A stretch of DNA of 64,000 nucleotides. It comes from Planctomycetota bacterium. GTDB lineage: Bacteria; Planctomycetota; UBA8742; UBA2392. The stretch covers positions 3,596,001 to 3,660,000 of the forward strand of contig JADJRK010000001.1 in the NCBI GenBank assembly GCA_016712285.1, read 5' to 3'. The notes beneath the pieces are model-generated. The model did not search any database. It was not told the DNA's origin and worked only from the letters and a program-made list of their open reading frames with translations. Positions 48,726-57,097 of this stretch are shown in pieces; within the stretch, counting starts at the first letter, position 1, and each line of letters begins with the position of its first letter. A program made the translations under genes and the position numbers.

Positions 48726-49928
48726 ATGAGCAACGGAACTTGCATTCTGGCGTACAGCGGCGGGCTCGATACGTCCTTCTGCATCCCGTACATCCGGGAA
48801 AAGTACGACTATGACGTTGAAACCGTCATGATCGACACCGGCGGCTTCTCGGCTGAAGACTTCAAGCGCGCCGACGAACGCGCCCGCAAACTGGGTGTGA
48901 AAAACCCGGTCGTGCTCGACGGTAAAGCCGAAGTCTTCAATCGCTTTGTTAAGTACATGCTCATGGGCAACGTGATGCGCGGCGGGGTTTACCCGCTGTG
49001 TGTCGCGGCTGAGCGCGTTGTGCAAGCTGCCATGGTGGCTGAGTATGCCGTGAAACATAAGGCCGCCGCGGTGGCCCACGGCAGCACTGGCGCCGGCAAC
49101 GACCAGGTGCGCTTTGACGTGGCCATGAACGTGCTTGCGCCCGGGCTCAAGATGCTGGCGCCTGTGCGCGAGCACAGCCTGACACGTGTACAGGAAACCG
49201 AGTACCTGGCCAAGCACGGCATGGAGATTCCAGCCAAGACCACGCAGTACAGCATCAACGCGGGCATGTGGGGCACAACGATCGGCGGCAAGGAAACCCA
49301 CGACAGCGCGACCACGGTGCCCGACGAAGTGTTTGAACTCGCGGGCGAAAGCTACCCGGCTGCCAAGCCGCGTACTCTCAAACTGACTTTCGACAAGGGC
49401 GTGCCGGTGGCGCTTGACGGCAAAGTGTGTGCGGCGCCCGACCTGATCGAGGAATTGAACACACTGGGCATGACCTACGCGCTGGGCCGCGGCGTGCACC
49501 TTGGCGACACGATTGTCGGCATCAAGGGGCGCGTCGCGTTTGTGGCGCCCGCGGCGCTGATGCTGATCGCCGCGCACCGCGAACTGGAAAAGCTCGTGCT
49601 GACCAAGTGGCAGCGTTTCTGGAAAGACCACGTCAGCGACTTCTACGGGACGATGCTCCATGAGGGCCAGCCGTTCGACCCGGCACTGCGCGACATTGAG
49701 GCCATGCTCACGCACAGCCAGCAGCGGGTGAGCGGCGAGGTCAGCATCGACGTGCGCTACAGCCATTTCCGCGTGGGAGGAATCACCAGCCCGCATTCGT
49801 TAATGCATGCCGCGGCAGGCAAGTACGGCGAAGAGTTCAGCCTATGGAGCGGGGCAGACGCGGCAGGCTTCGGCAAGATCCTGAGCATACCCAGCCGCCT
49901 CGCGGCCCAGGCCGGCAAGGGCAGTTAG
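48726..49928 (+). CDS. argG: Argininosuccinate synthase
   Basis: The ATG at 48726 has GGAG six bases upstream and gives 400 residues. The PP-loop is LAYSGGLDTSFCIPYI near the N-terminus. AVAHGSTGAGNDQVRFDVAM, the AMP/citrulline-binding LTRVQETEYLAKHGMEIPAK and YSINAGMWGTTIGGKETHDS are conserved. It joins citrulline and aspartate with ATP to argininosuccinate, the step before ArgH. argH-argG order on one strand supports a functional arginine unit, although a hairpin repeat separates them. Confidence 0.95.
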   Translation: MSNGTCILAYSGGLDTSFCIPYIREKYDYDVETVMIDTGGFSAEDFKRADERARKLGVKNPVVLDGKAEVFNRFVKYMLMGNVMRGGVYPLCVAAERVVQAAMVAEYAVKHKAAAVAHGSTGAGNDQVRFDVAMNVLAPGLKMLAPVREHSLTRVQETEYLAKHGMEIPAKTTQYSINAGMWGTTIGGKETHDSATTVPDEVFELAGESYPAAKPRTLKLTFDKGVPVALDGKVCAAPDLIEELNTLGMTYALGRGVHLGDTIVGIKGRVAFVAPAALMLIAAHRELEKLVLTKWQRFWKDHVSDFYGTMLHEGQPFDPALRDIEAMLTHSQQRVSGEVSIDVRYSHFRVGGITSPHSLMHAAAGKYGEEFSLWSGADAAGFGKILSIPSRLAAQAGKGS

Positions 49929-50018
49929 CCGCCAAGGCGCCATGTTGCGCCAAGGCTTTGGTGCGGTTCTTGGCCGTCTTGGCGACATGGCGGCAGATAG
50001 CAGTTCGAGGGTAGAAAC

Positions 50019-51167
50019 ATGAGCGAAGAACAGGTTGTTGTTGGCAACGGGGGCGCGACGGACACGGCGAAATTGCCTAAGATCAGCACCATGGAAATCC
50101 GCGTACACAAGATCGCCAGCGTCGTGCACCGCATGACGCTGCACAAAGACGAACGCGTCGTCACCGAAAACCTCGAGTCCAAGCCGGGCAACGTGGTCGT
50201 GGTGCGCGCGCTGGGCGAAAAAACAACTTACGGCGAGCTCGAGCTCGAAGAGGGCCGCATGGCCAAGATCTTCGAGGGCGACATCATCATCGGCGCATTG
50301 GGCGCGCGCAACGCGCTCAAGGGCTACGTCGGCAAAGTCCCCGATACCATCAAGTCGGGCGACGTGCTGAACATGCTGAACCTCGGCGGCGTGATCGGCG
50401 TCTGCACCAGCGCCAACAAGGACCTTGGCGCGCCACTGAAAGTGGAAGTTGTCGGCATGATCATGCGCAAGGGGCGCATCCTCAACCTTGTCGACAGCAG
50501 CATCCCCGACCACGAGCGCATCGAGCCGGGTATGAACATCCCGATCGTCGCGGTCAGCGGCACGTGCATGAATGCCGGCAAAACCAAAGCCGTCGCCGAG
50601 CTGTGCCAGTTGCTGTCGCAGCGCGGCCTGCGCGTGCATGCCGGCAAGCTGTCCGGCGTGGCTGCGCGGCGAGATCTGTTCAGCTTCGAAGATCACGGGG
50701 CGCGCAAAACGCTCAGCTTTGTCGACACCGGCTTGGCCAGCACAGCCGGCCTCGAAACCATTGCCGACATCAGCAAGACCATCATCAACGGCCTGGCCGA
50801 AGACAAGCCGGACGTGATCATTCTTGAGCTGGGTGACGGCATCATCGGCGGCTATGCGGTGATCACGTACTTTGACGACGAAGACATTTACAAGCACACC
50901 AAGGTGCACATCTGCTGCGCCAACGACCCCGTGGGGGCGTTTGGCGCCAAGCGCATCTTTGACGACCGCGGCCAGCGCATCGACATCATCTCGGGCCCGG
51001 CGACGGACAACGAGGTCGGCCGCGCGTACATTGAAAAGATGCTCGGCATTACCGCGGTAAACGCCCGCACAGACCCCGAGGTGCTTGCCGACGAGGTGTG
51101 CAAGCGGCTTGGCATGCATGAACTTGTGGGCCTGCGCGACGAAGGTCCCCTGGCGGAGCAAGCGTGA
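50019..51167 (+). CDS. P-loop NTPase of unknown function in the arginine cluster
   Basis: A 382-residue cytosolic protein with GAGGG before its ATG. An N-terminal beta-rich part (HKIASVVHRMTLHKDERVVT, EGDIIIGALGARNALKGYVG) precedes a P-loop, IVAVSGTCMNAGKTKAVAEL (GTCMNAGKT, about residues 178-186). Downstream are AGKLSGVAARRDLFSFEDHG, DVIILELGDGIIGGYAV (Walker B-like) and CCANDPVGAFGAKRIF. The Walker A is of the MobB/DUF1611-like or ParA-like kind, but no family fits well. It follows argG by 90 bp and overlaps the next membrane gene by GTGA. An energy-dependent role near arginine metabolism is possible but unproven. Confidence 0.6.
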   Translation: MSEEQVVVGNGGATDTAKLPKISTMEIRVHKIASVVHRMTLHKDERVVTENLESKPGNVVVVRALGEKTTYGELELEEGRMAKIFEGDIIIGALGARNALKGYVGKVPDTIKSGDVLNMLNLGGVIGVCTSANKDLGAPLKVEVVGMIMRKGRILNLVDSSIPDHERIEPGMNIPIVAVSGTCMNAGKTKAVAELCQLLSQRGLRVHAGKLSGVAARRDLFSFEDHGARKTLSFVDTGLASTAGLETIADISKTIINGLAEDKPDVIILELGDGIIGGYAVITYFDDEDIYKHTKVHICCANDPVGAFGAKRIFDDRGQRIDIISGPATDNEVGRAYIEKMLGITAVNARTDPEVLADEVCKRLGMHELVGLRDEGPLAEQA

Positions 51168-51346
51168 ACCAGCGCCCGCGCCCGCCACTGTGGAGGTTCT
51201 GGCCGGTCCTGGCCGTGGCGTGCATCGCCACCTGGGAGCTGTACGAAGCCCAGAACCAGGGCCGCGCCATTGACTGGGTGCTGATGGGCCTGCTGGGCGC
51301 GGCAGCGGTGTTCGTCGTCATTGTCCGCGGTTTCATGCGGGTCTAG
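51164..51346 (+). CDS. Small two-helix membrane protein
   Basis: A 60-residue protein whose GTG overlaps the upstream stop (GTGA). Two hydrophobic segments, FWPVLAVACIATWELYE and DWVLMGLLGAAAVFVVIV, are separated by a polar loop; basic residues lie at both ends. Translational coupling with the P-loop protein suggests the two work together. No family recognised. Confidence 0.6.
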   Translation: MNQRPRPPLWRFWPVLAVACIATWELYEAQNQGRAIDWVLMGLLGAAAVFVVIVRGFMRV

Positions 51347-51408
51347 TTTTCCCGTGAATGCGTCGGCTTTCATACGTGAATCCGTTGCAGGTTCATCGGA
51401 GATGCGTA

Positions 51409-51819
51409 ATGAAGAAAGTCCTCGCCGTCCTCGCTTTCGCCGCCTTCTGCGCAGCGCCGTTGCTTGCGCAGTCAAGCGGTGATGAGCCACCCCGTCCCCC
51501 CAAGCCGCCACTAGGCGAAGAAGAACCACCTCGTCCACCGAAGCCACCACAGGGCGAAGAAGAACCGCCTCGTCCGCCAAAGCCACCCAAGCCGCCCGAA
51601 GGCGAAGGCAAGCCACCGCATCCACCCCGGCCGCCCAAGGGCGAGGGCAAACCCCCGCACCCGCCTAAGCCGCCCAAGGGCGAGGGCAAACCCCCGCACC
51701 CGCCCAAGCCTCCCAAGGGCGAGGGCGAACCACCGCACCCGCCCAAGCCCCCCAAAGGCGAAGGCGAGGGCAAACCCCCGCGCCCGCCCAAACCGCCAGA
51801 ACCGCCTGAACAAGAATAG
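51409..51819 (+). CDS. Exported Pro/Gly/Lys-rich tandem-repeat protein
   Basis: The ATG at 51409 has GGAG upstream and gives 136 residues with signal peptide MKKVLAVLAFAAFCAAPLLA. The whole mature part is repeats such as EEPPRPPKPPQG and GKPPHPPKPPKGE, about 12-14 residues each, with His in the middle units. A repeat of ~39 bp is visible at the DNA level. It would form a stiff polyproline rod, possibly metal-binding through His. Function unknown; a cell-envelope spacer is a guess. A terminator follows. Confidence 0.75.
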   Translation: MKKVLAVLAFAAFCAAPLLAQSSGDEPPRPPKPPLGEEEPPRPPKPPQGEEEPPRPPKPPKPPEGEGKPPHPPRPPKGEGKPPHPPKPPKGEGKPPHPPKPPKGEGEPPHPPKPPKGEGEGKPPRPPKPPEPPEQE

Positions 51820-51841
51820 GCCGGTGGTCGCTCACACGTCT

Positions 51842-51863
51842 GGGGCGCGCATCAGCGCGCCCC
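51842..51863 (+). terminator. Terminator of the proline-rich protein gene
   Basis: GGGGCGCGC and GCGCGCCCC form a perfect 9-bp stem with an ATCA loop, followed by TTTCGGCTT. Confidence 0.7.
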
Positions 51864-51899
51864 TTTCGGCTTGTGCCTGTCGCGCTATAGTTCCGCCGC

Positions 51900-52928
51900 A
51901 TGGGCTATCAGCTTTCGGACATTTCGCAGTTGCTGGCAGAGGGCACCAAGGCCTTCAAGGATGCCGCGTCGGCGGAGCAGCTTGAAGAGTTGCGTCGGCA
52001 CTACCTTGGCGGCAAAGGCGTGGCCAAGGCTATTCTCGGCGGTGTCAAGGACGTGCCGAAAGAGCAGCGGGGCGAGTTTGGCAAAGCCGCCAACCTGTTG
52101 AACAAACAGCTTGAAGAGGCGTATGCGCAGGCCAAGGCGCGGCTCGGCGACGCGAAACCCGCAGGGCCCGGCATTGACCTGACCAAGCCCGGCTTGCGCC
52201 GCGAGATCGGCCACCAGCACATCATTTCGCAGACCGTTCGCGAAATCGTGGACATTTTCAACCGCATCGGGTTTGCCGAGGTCGAGGGCCCTGAAGTTGA
52301 AGACGAAGCCCACAATTTCGATGCGTTGAACATCCCGCCGGGGCACCCCGCGCGCAACGAGCTGGACAACTTCTATCTGCGCGTCACCGGCCCGGATTGG
52401 GAAGGCAAGCCCGTGCCGCTTCTGCTGCGAAGCCAGACCAGCACGATCCAGATTCGCACCATGGAGCAGCGGCAGCCGCCGGTGCGCGTGATTGCACCCG
52501 GGCGCGTGTATCGGCCGGATACGGTCGATGCGACCCACCACTTTATGTTTCATCAGATTGAGGGCCTTGCTGTAGAGGAGGGCCTGACGTTTGGTGATTT
52601 GCGTTCGGTGCTTGAGCTGTTCGTGCGCGAGTACTTCGGCGCAAGTGCCAAGATGCGCCTGCGCCCGCACTACTTTCCGTTCACTGAGGTCAGCGCTGAG
52701 GTGGACATCAGCGCCGAGATGTTCAGCCACCTGAAGAAGCCATGGCTCGAGATTCTCGGTTGCGGCATGGTGCACCCGAACGTGCTGAAAGCGGTGGGCT
52801 ACGATCCGGAAAAGTACACGGGGTTCGCGTTTGGGATGGGTGTGGAGCGCATTGCCATGCTCAAGCACGGCATACCCGACATCCGCCACTTCACAGCCAA
52901 CGACCTGCGCTTCCTGCGCCAGTTCTAG
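51900..52928 (+). CDS. pheS: Phenylalanine--tRNA ligase alpha subunit
   Basis: A 342-residue cytosolic subunit of standard length. The N-terminal coiled coil (residues 1-85) precedes the class II catalytic core: GLRREIGHQHIISQTVREIV, GPEVEDEAHNFDALNIPPGH, LLLRSQTSTIQIRTME and the motif RVYRPDTVDATHHFMFHQIE. Motif 3 is GFAFGMGVERIAMLKHGIPD. With PheT it charges tRNA-Phe. pheT is not adjacent, which is unusual since the two often form an operon; it must lie elsewhere in the genome. Confidence 0.95.
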   Translation: MGYQLSDISQLLAEGTKAFKDAASAEQLEELRRHYLGGKGVAKAILGGVKDVPKEQRGEFGKAANLLNKQLEEAYAQAKARLGDAKPAGPGIDLTKPGLRREIGHQHIISQTVREIVDIFNRIGFAEVEGPEVEDEAHNFDALNIPPGHPARNELDNFYLRVTGPDWEGKPVPLLLRSQTSTIQIRTMEQRQPPVRVIAPGRVYRPDTVDATHHFMFHQIEGLAVEEGLTFGDLRSVLELFVREYFGASAKMRLRPHYFPFTEVSAEVDISAEMFSHLKKPWLEILGCGMVHPNVLKAVGYDPEKYTGFAFGMGVERIAMLKHGIPDIRHFTANDLRFLRQF

Positions 52929-52985
52929 CGGAAAGCGCGAGCCTGCTATCTTGGAGCGCGCGCGGCACCCATGTAGGCTGACGCC

Positions 52986-53504
52986 ATGTATCGCATCAAG
53001 GTTGACAAGCAGTACTTCAATTTTTCGTGCGCGCACTTCTTGCTGTTCAACGACGGCACGCGCGAGCCACTGCACGGTCACAACTACTGGGCCTGGGTCG
53101 AAGTTGAGGGCGAGCTTGGCCCGGCTGGCTATGTGCTGGACTACATCACGTTCAAGCCGGTGTTTCGCGAGTTGTGCAATCAGCTCGACCACAAGACGAT
53201 TTTTGCCAAGCGCGCCGAGGTGCTGAAAATCACCGAGGACGAAACCAACGTCAACGTAACGCACGCCGATGGCAGCCGCTTTTCGGTCCCCAGGCAGGAT
53301 ACGCTGTTGCTTGACCTGCCAAATACATCCACAGAACTTCTCGCAAGTTACTTGGCGGGAAGGTTATATGATGCCTTGGTTCATCGTAACGAGTATCGTC
53401 ACTTGCACGCCATAACGGTCGGGGTAGAAGAGGCACCGGGGCAGCAGGGCGTTTTTCGCTACGTGTTGCCGCACGCGCAACGGGGGGCTGAACGTGGCAG
53501 CTAA
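52986..53504 (+). CDS. 6-pyruvoyl-tetrahydropterin synthase-like enzyme, PTPS-III type
   Basis: A 172-residue cytosolic protein of the PTPS/QueD fold. The zinc ligands are H17 in NFSCAHFLLF and H30 and H32 in TREPLHGHNYWAWVEV. At the place of the catalytic cysteine of QueD/PTPS-I there is E27 (E-P-L-H-G-H). A Glu before HGH defines PTPS-III, shown in other organisms to replace dihydroneopterin aldolase (FolB) in folate synthesis. So a folate role is plausible, though a pterin-derived cofactor is also possible. It overlaps the next membrane gene, and a flavoprotein follows, so the three may be co-transcribed. Confidence 0.78.
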   Translation: MYRIKVDKQYFNFSCAHFLLFNDGTREPLHGHNYWAWVEVEGELGPAGYVLDYITFKPVFRELCNQLDHKTIFAKRAEVLKITEDETNVNVTHADGSRFSVPRQDTLLLDLPNTSTELLASYLAGRLYDALVHRNEYRHLHAITVGVEEAPGQQGVFRYVLPHAQRGAERGS

Positions 53505-53826
53505 AGAATCCATCTCAATCACCTACTACGTGGGCCTGATCAACATTGCCCTGATGGTCATTTGGGTCGTCCTGTACGGGACTGGCATCTTGGGCAGTGA
53601 GACGATCAAGGCCTCGGCTGCGACTCCGTTCTACGTAGGAACGCTGTTTGCGCTGGGTTTCGGCATCGTGTTCCCGTTCTTCGAAAAGACCATGTCGGGC
53701 AAGCAGCGTATCAACCAGGGCTTAGGCGGATCTGTCGTGGCCCTGCTGGTCTATGCCGGCATGGTGGCGATGTACTTCACCCGTGGCTCGCTGATGCTGT
53801 ACGACGTCGGCCAGCACTTCCGGTAA
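53494..53826 (+). CDS. Small membrane protein, three helices
   Basis: A GTG start overlapping the PTPS gene by 11 bp gives 110 residues with hydrophobic segments at YYVGLINIALMVIWVVLY, TPFYVGTLFALGFGIVFPFF and GGSVVALLVYAGMVAMYF. The stop is 3 bp from the next start, so it is the middle gene of a coupled set. No family recognised. Confidence 0.65.
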   Translation: MAAKESISITYYVGLINIALMVIWVVLYGTGILGSETIKASAATPFYVGTLFALGFGIVFPFFEKTMSGKQRINQGLGGSVVALLVYAGMVAMYFTRGSLMLYDVGQHFR

Positions 53827-53829
53827 CCA

Positions 53830-55038
53830 ATGCCTGACGCAATCATCTCCCGCGACGTCGTCGTGATCGGCGCGGGGCCGGCTGGCCTGATGGCTGGCAT
53901 CTCGGCCGCTGCCCGCGGCCGCAGCGTCATGGTGCTTGAGCGCGCTCCTGAGGTTTGCCGGCGCTTCCTGATTACGGGCTCGGGCGCGGCACCAGTGAGC
54001 AACAGCAGTCTGGATGTCGCGCGCTTTCACGGGCGACACGCGCGGTTTGTGACAGACGCGCTGCGGGCGTTTGGCCCGGACGAGCTTTCTGCCTGGTTTG
54101 CCGAACGAAATCTTGAACTTCACGAAGCCGAGCACTATGGCCACATCGTCGCCCCCGGCGGCGGGGAAGCCGCCCGCGACACCTTCCTGGCGGCCCTGGA
54201 AGAAGCCGGCGGAGACCTGTACGCCGACGTCGTCGTGACCCGCACCAAGGCCATGGCGTCCGGTTTTTCGCTGCGCGTAGACGGTGAAGTCGTGCACGCC
54301 AGCTCGTTGATTCTGGCCACGGGCGCGGACGAGTCCGGCTGTGCATTGGCTGCGGGCTTTGGACACAGCGTGACTCCGCTGGTGCCGGCACACGTCGGCC
54401 TGCGGGTCGAGGAGTCTTGGGTCGGGCTAGTCGCTGACCTGTGGATGGATGTGCGTCTACAGCTGTTGTCCGGCGGCAAGGTTGTCACTGAGCGCGAAGG
54501 CAGCATGCAGTTCACGCCTGGCGGGCTGGCCGGCGAAGTGGTCTTCAACATCAGTGCCGAAGCCGCCCGCCGGCATGCGGAACACGAAGTGCTGGAACTG
54601 GTGATCGACTTTTTCCCGGGCAAGACGCGCGCGGAAGTCACGAAGTGGATGCACCACACGCTCGGCGAAGCCACACGCGAACGCGCCGACTATGCCCTCG
54701 ACCGCATGCTGCCGATGCGCCTGGCGATTGTTTTTCTGCGCCAACTCAAGGTCAAGCCCGATGCGCGCTCGATGCACATCGAAAAGTCAGACCGCGAAGG
54801 GCTGCTGCAGCGCATGACCGCCACGCGCTTGAGGATTGCGGGTGTCGATAAGCCCCAGACGGCCGAGAGCGCCAGCGGCGGCGTCAGTGTGCGCGAAATT
54901 GACCCGCGCACGTTCGGCAGCCGCCTACAGCCGGGGTTGTTTGTCGTCGGTGGGCTTCTTGACGTAAGTGCTGACTGGGGTGGATTTGAGCAGCATTTCG
55001 CGCTGGCATCCGGCTGGGTTGCGGGCCATGGAGCCTGA
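53830..55038 (+). CDS. HI0933/BaiN-family FAD-dependent oxidoreductase (variant)
   Basis: A 402-residue cytosolic flavoprotein. The N-terminal dinucleotide-binding motif is VVVIGAGPAGLMAGISAAAR and the C-terminal FAD motif is GLFVVGGLLDVSADWGGFEQ, then HFALASGWVAGHG. These match the HI0933-like (BaiN) family. In that family the segment after the first glycines normally reads TGGGRCNLTN; here it is ITGSGAAPVSNSSLD, losing the Cys and Asn. It may reduce a steroid, heterocycle or other substrate with NAD(P)H; the substrate is open. Co-located with the PTPS-III gene. Confidence 0.85.
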   Translation: MPDAIISRDVVVIGAGPAGLMAGISAAARGRSVMVLERAPEVCRRFLITGSGAAPVSNSSLDVARFHGRHARFVTDALRAFGPDELSAWFAERNLELHEAEHYGHIVAPGGGEAARDTFLAALEEAGGDLYADVVVTRTKAMASGFSLRVDGEVVHASSLILATGADESGCALAAGFGHSVTPLVPAHVGLRVEESWVGLVADLWMDVRLQLLSGGKVVTEREGSMQFTPGGLAGEVVFNISAEAARRHAEHEVLELVIDFFPGKTRAEVTKWMHHTLGEATRERADYALDRMLPMRLAIVFLRQLKVKPDARSMHIEKSDREGLLQRMTATRLRIAGVDKPQTAESASGGVSVREIDPRTFGSRLQPGLFVVGGLLDVSADWGGFEQHFALASGWVAGHGA

Positions 55039-55105
55039 GGTTTCCCCTTTGACTGGGGTGCGTGCCCGGGTAAGCTCAGGACTCCCCCGCCAGACTGGTA
55101 CCTGC

Positions 55106-55927
55106 ATGCGCGTTCTGATCGCAATTTGCGTGTTGGCTTGCCTCGCCGGCTGCGTGGCGGACCAGGCCCGCGTGGCACGTCCGGACGCGAGCCTTGATGC
55201 CGAGGCCGTGAACCAGTCCGTGATGCTGCATGGTTCGGCGGGCTACTCGATTTCAGCGATGTTCCAGGGCGAGAACATTGCCAGCAAGATGCGCGACACC
55301 ACTGGCCAGGCCCGGGGTCTTGTCGGCACTGAATTCTTTCATGTGCAGATTGCGCCGGATGCCACACAGCCAACCGCTCTGACCACTGTCGGCTACATTC
55401 GCCGGCTTGAGGAAGACCGCGGTGACCTGCTTCTGTATGAGTTCTACGACAAGTACTGGAACCGCCTTGCCATCCTTGGCATCGACGGCGACCTGTACCG
55501 TGTAGACGCCCGTGGCAGCGAGCACCTGGGCCGCTTTCAGCTTGAGGACGCCGCGAAGCACCTTTACCAGCCGCCTTCGGGTTATGGTTACGACACCGTC
55601 GCACAGGACCAGGCCCGCGTGCGCGGCTGGGACCCTGAGGTCGGCTCGGCTGACCCGCGCGCTCGCGGCGTGCATCATCGCACGCATCGTTCGGCGCCGC
55701 CGGTAATCGTGATGGTGCGCTTGCGGGCAGGCGAAGTCGCCCTGCTGGCCGAGCGCTACGCGCCGGAGCGTTACAACGATGCTGAGCTCGAGCTGCTCAA
55801 TCGCCTGCGTGCCCAGCGCCACGGAGACGTCGGCATCGACGAAGAGTACGGCGGCATCCAGTACAAGGATGGACAGCCCGTCGACAGCATGGGCCGCCCG
55901 CTATACCGCGGCGCGATCAAAGACTAG
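55106..55927 (+). CDS. Lipoprotein of unknown function
   Basis: The ATG at 55106 gives 273 residues with a lipoprotein signal MRVLIAICVLACLAGC (lipobox LAGC). The mature part has segments such as GYSISAMFQGENIASKMRDT, EDRGDLLLYEFYDKYWNRLA, ILGIDGDLYRVDARGSEHLG and VMVRLRAGEVALLAERYAPE, suggesting a beta-rich domain followed by an acidic tail. No catalytic motif. An in-frame upstream region lies within the flavoprotein gene and is not part of it. Confidence 0.65.
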   Translation: MRVLIAICVLACLAGCVADQARVARPDASLDAEAVNQSVMLHGSAGYSISAMFQGENIASKMRDTTGQARGLVGTEFFHVQIAPDATQPTALTTVGYIRRLEEDRGDLLLYEFYDKYWNRLAILGIDGDLYRVDARGSEHLGRFQLEDAAKHLYQPPSGYGYDTVAQDQARVRGWDPEVGSADPRARGVHHRTHRSAPPVIVMVRLRAGEVALLAERYAPERYNDAELELLNRLRAQRHGDVGIDEEYGGIQYKDGQPVDSMGRPLYRGAIKD

Positions 55928-55999
55928 CGCTACAACCCCGAGCCGGAATTGGAACGGCCCCGCGCCCGCCCGTCGGCTATCCTTGCCGCGGGGTGACGT

Positions 56000-56458
56000 A
56001 TGGAATACCGCGAATCGCAGTCAAGTCTGCCTTTGAATGGCCTGCTGCTTGGCAGCATGGCCGCGGCGGCGGTTGGCGCCTGGATTGCCGTCGATTCTGA
56101 GCTGGGTGTAAACGGCGCAATTGCCTTGGGCGCCGCCGTGCCAATTCTGCTGGTCGTGATTCTGGTCTTTCGTTCGTTGCGACTGGTCATTGATGCGTCG
56201 GGCATCTCCGCAAGCTGGGGCGGCATCCTAAACCGCAGGCACCCCTGGGCCGACATCGACCGTGTCGAAGCCTCGCGCTATCGCTGGTTACCGTTCGGCG
56301 GCTGGGGCCTGCGCTGGGATGGCAGGGGCGGCACCGCCTACAGCCAGCTTGGCGTGAAGGACCAGCTGGTCCTGTACCTGAAGAACGGCAAGCGCCTTCA
56401 CGTGACGGTCAAGAACGCCAAGGCCGCGCTGGAAGCTTTGCGTGAACACCAGCCCTGA
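56000..56458 (+). CDS. Membrane protein with PH-like cytosolic domain
   Basis: A 152-residue protein. Two membrane segments (LLLGSMAAAAVGAWIAV and GAIALGAAVPILLVVILVF) are followed by a beta-rich domain with ASGISASWGGILNRRHPWAD, VKDQLVLYLKNGKRLHVTVK and a closing helix, the layout of bacterial PH-domain-like membrane proteins. Function unknown. It is convergent with a 49-residue minus-strand gene. Confidence 0.65.
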   Translation: MEYRESQSSLPLNGLLLGSMAAAAVGAWIAVDSELGVNGAIALGAAVPILLVVILVFRSLRLVIDASGISASWGGILNRRHPWADIDRVEASRYRWLPFGGWGLRWDGRGGTAYSQLGVKDQLVLYLKNGKRLHVTVKNAKAALEALREHQP

Positions 56459-56460
56459 CG

Positions 56461-56610
56461 CTACTCGTTCTTGCGTGACTCACCCGGCGATACCACAAGC
56501 CAGGCGAACAGCAGGATGGTGTGCAGCACCAGCCCCAGCACCCACATTCGGTCGAAGAAGTACGCCGTGCTGATCGCAAAGAAGGCTGCCAACCAGATCA
56601 TCCGGTACAT
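56461..56610 (-). CDS. Very small membrane protein
   Basis: The ATG at 56608-56610 has GGAAGG upstream; the 49-residue product has hydrophobic segments MIWLAAFFAISTAYFFD and VLGLVLHTILLFAWLVV and a charged tail (SPGESRKNE). The longer frame has no SD. The stop is 2 bp from the convergent upstream gene. Confidence 0.55.
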   Translation of the reverse strand: MYRMIWLAAFFAISTAYFFDRMWVLGLVLHTILLFAWLVVSPGESRKNE

Positions 56611-56744
56611 ATCGACCTTCCCTTCTGCTCTCCCGGGGTCGCGCTCGATCGCGGTCACCCGCAATCAGCGTATCCCGCGCAGCGGCAAGGACGATGGGAA
56701 AGGGGCCGCCCGATTGGAGCGGCGCCTGCTCAAGATCAGCGGCG

Positions 56745-57089
56745 TCACAGTCTTTGGGCGATGCCTACCCGGTTACCCTCGGGGTCCTGCATCAGGAAGT
56801 CACGCAGGCCGTATTCCTGGTTCTTGAGAGGGTGGATGACCTGCGCGATGTCTTGCGCCGTGGCATAGACATCATCCACGCCTTCGACAAACACATAGGC
56901 GCTGCCTTGGCCCGCGTTCATGCCATCGCGCTGCGGGTAAAGGTGCAGCTGCACGCTGCCGTTGCGCAGCACGGCGTACACGTCTGTTTTGTAGGTCGGC
57001 TCGAGGCCCAGCAGTTTGCCGTAGAACTCGCACATGGCTTCCAGGTCGCGCACCGCAAATGCTGGTGCAATCTCGAGCAATCGAGTCAT
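56745..57089 (-). CDS. VOC-family (glyoxalase/bleomycin-resistance fold) protein
   Basis: The ATG at 57087-57089 has GAGGAATCCT upstream (114 residues); a GTG 12 bases earlier overlaps the rnpA stop by GTGA and is the alternative. The fold is one VOC unit pair: IAPAFAVRDLEAMCEFYGKL, YAVLRNGSVQLHLYPQRDGM, AYVFVEGVDDVYATAQDIAQ and FLMQDPEGNRVGIAQRL. These bind a metal with His/Glu; candidate residues are H55-like in QLHLYP and E111-like in DPEGN. Substrate unknown. It directly follows rnpA. Confidence 0.85.
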   Translation of the reverse strand: MTRLLEIAPAFAVRDLEAMCEFYGKLLGLEPTYKTDVYAVLRNGSVQLHLYPQRDGMNAGQGSAYVFVEGVDDVYATAQDIAQVIHPLKNQEYGLRDFLMQDPEGNRVGIAQRL

Positions 57090-57097
57090 AGGATTCC

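Noticed and set aside
48609..51188. Two long minus-strand frames (395 and 448 residues) opposite argG and the P-loop gene
   Set aside because: They are His/Val/Ala-rich shadows of conserved plus-strand genes.
51600..51800. CRISPR-like or satellite array
   Set aside because: The ~39-bp repetition encodes in-frame PPHPPKPPKGE units of an exported protein with a signal peptide and SD.
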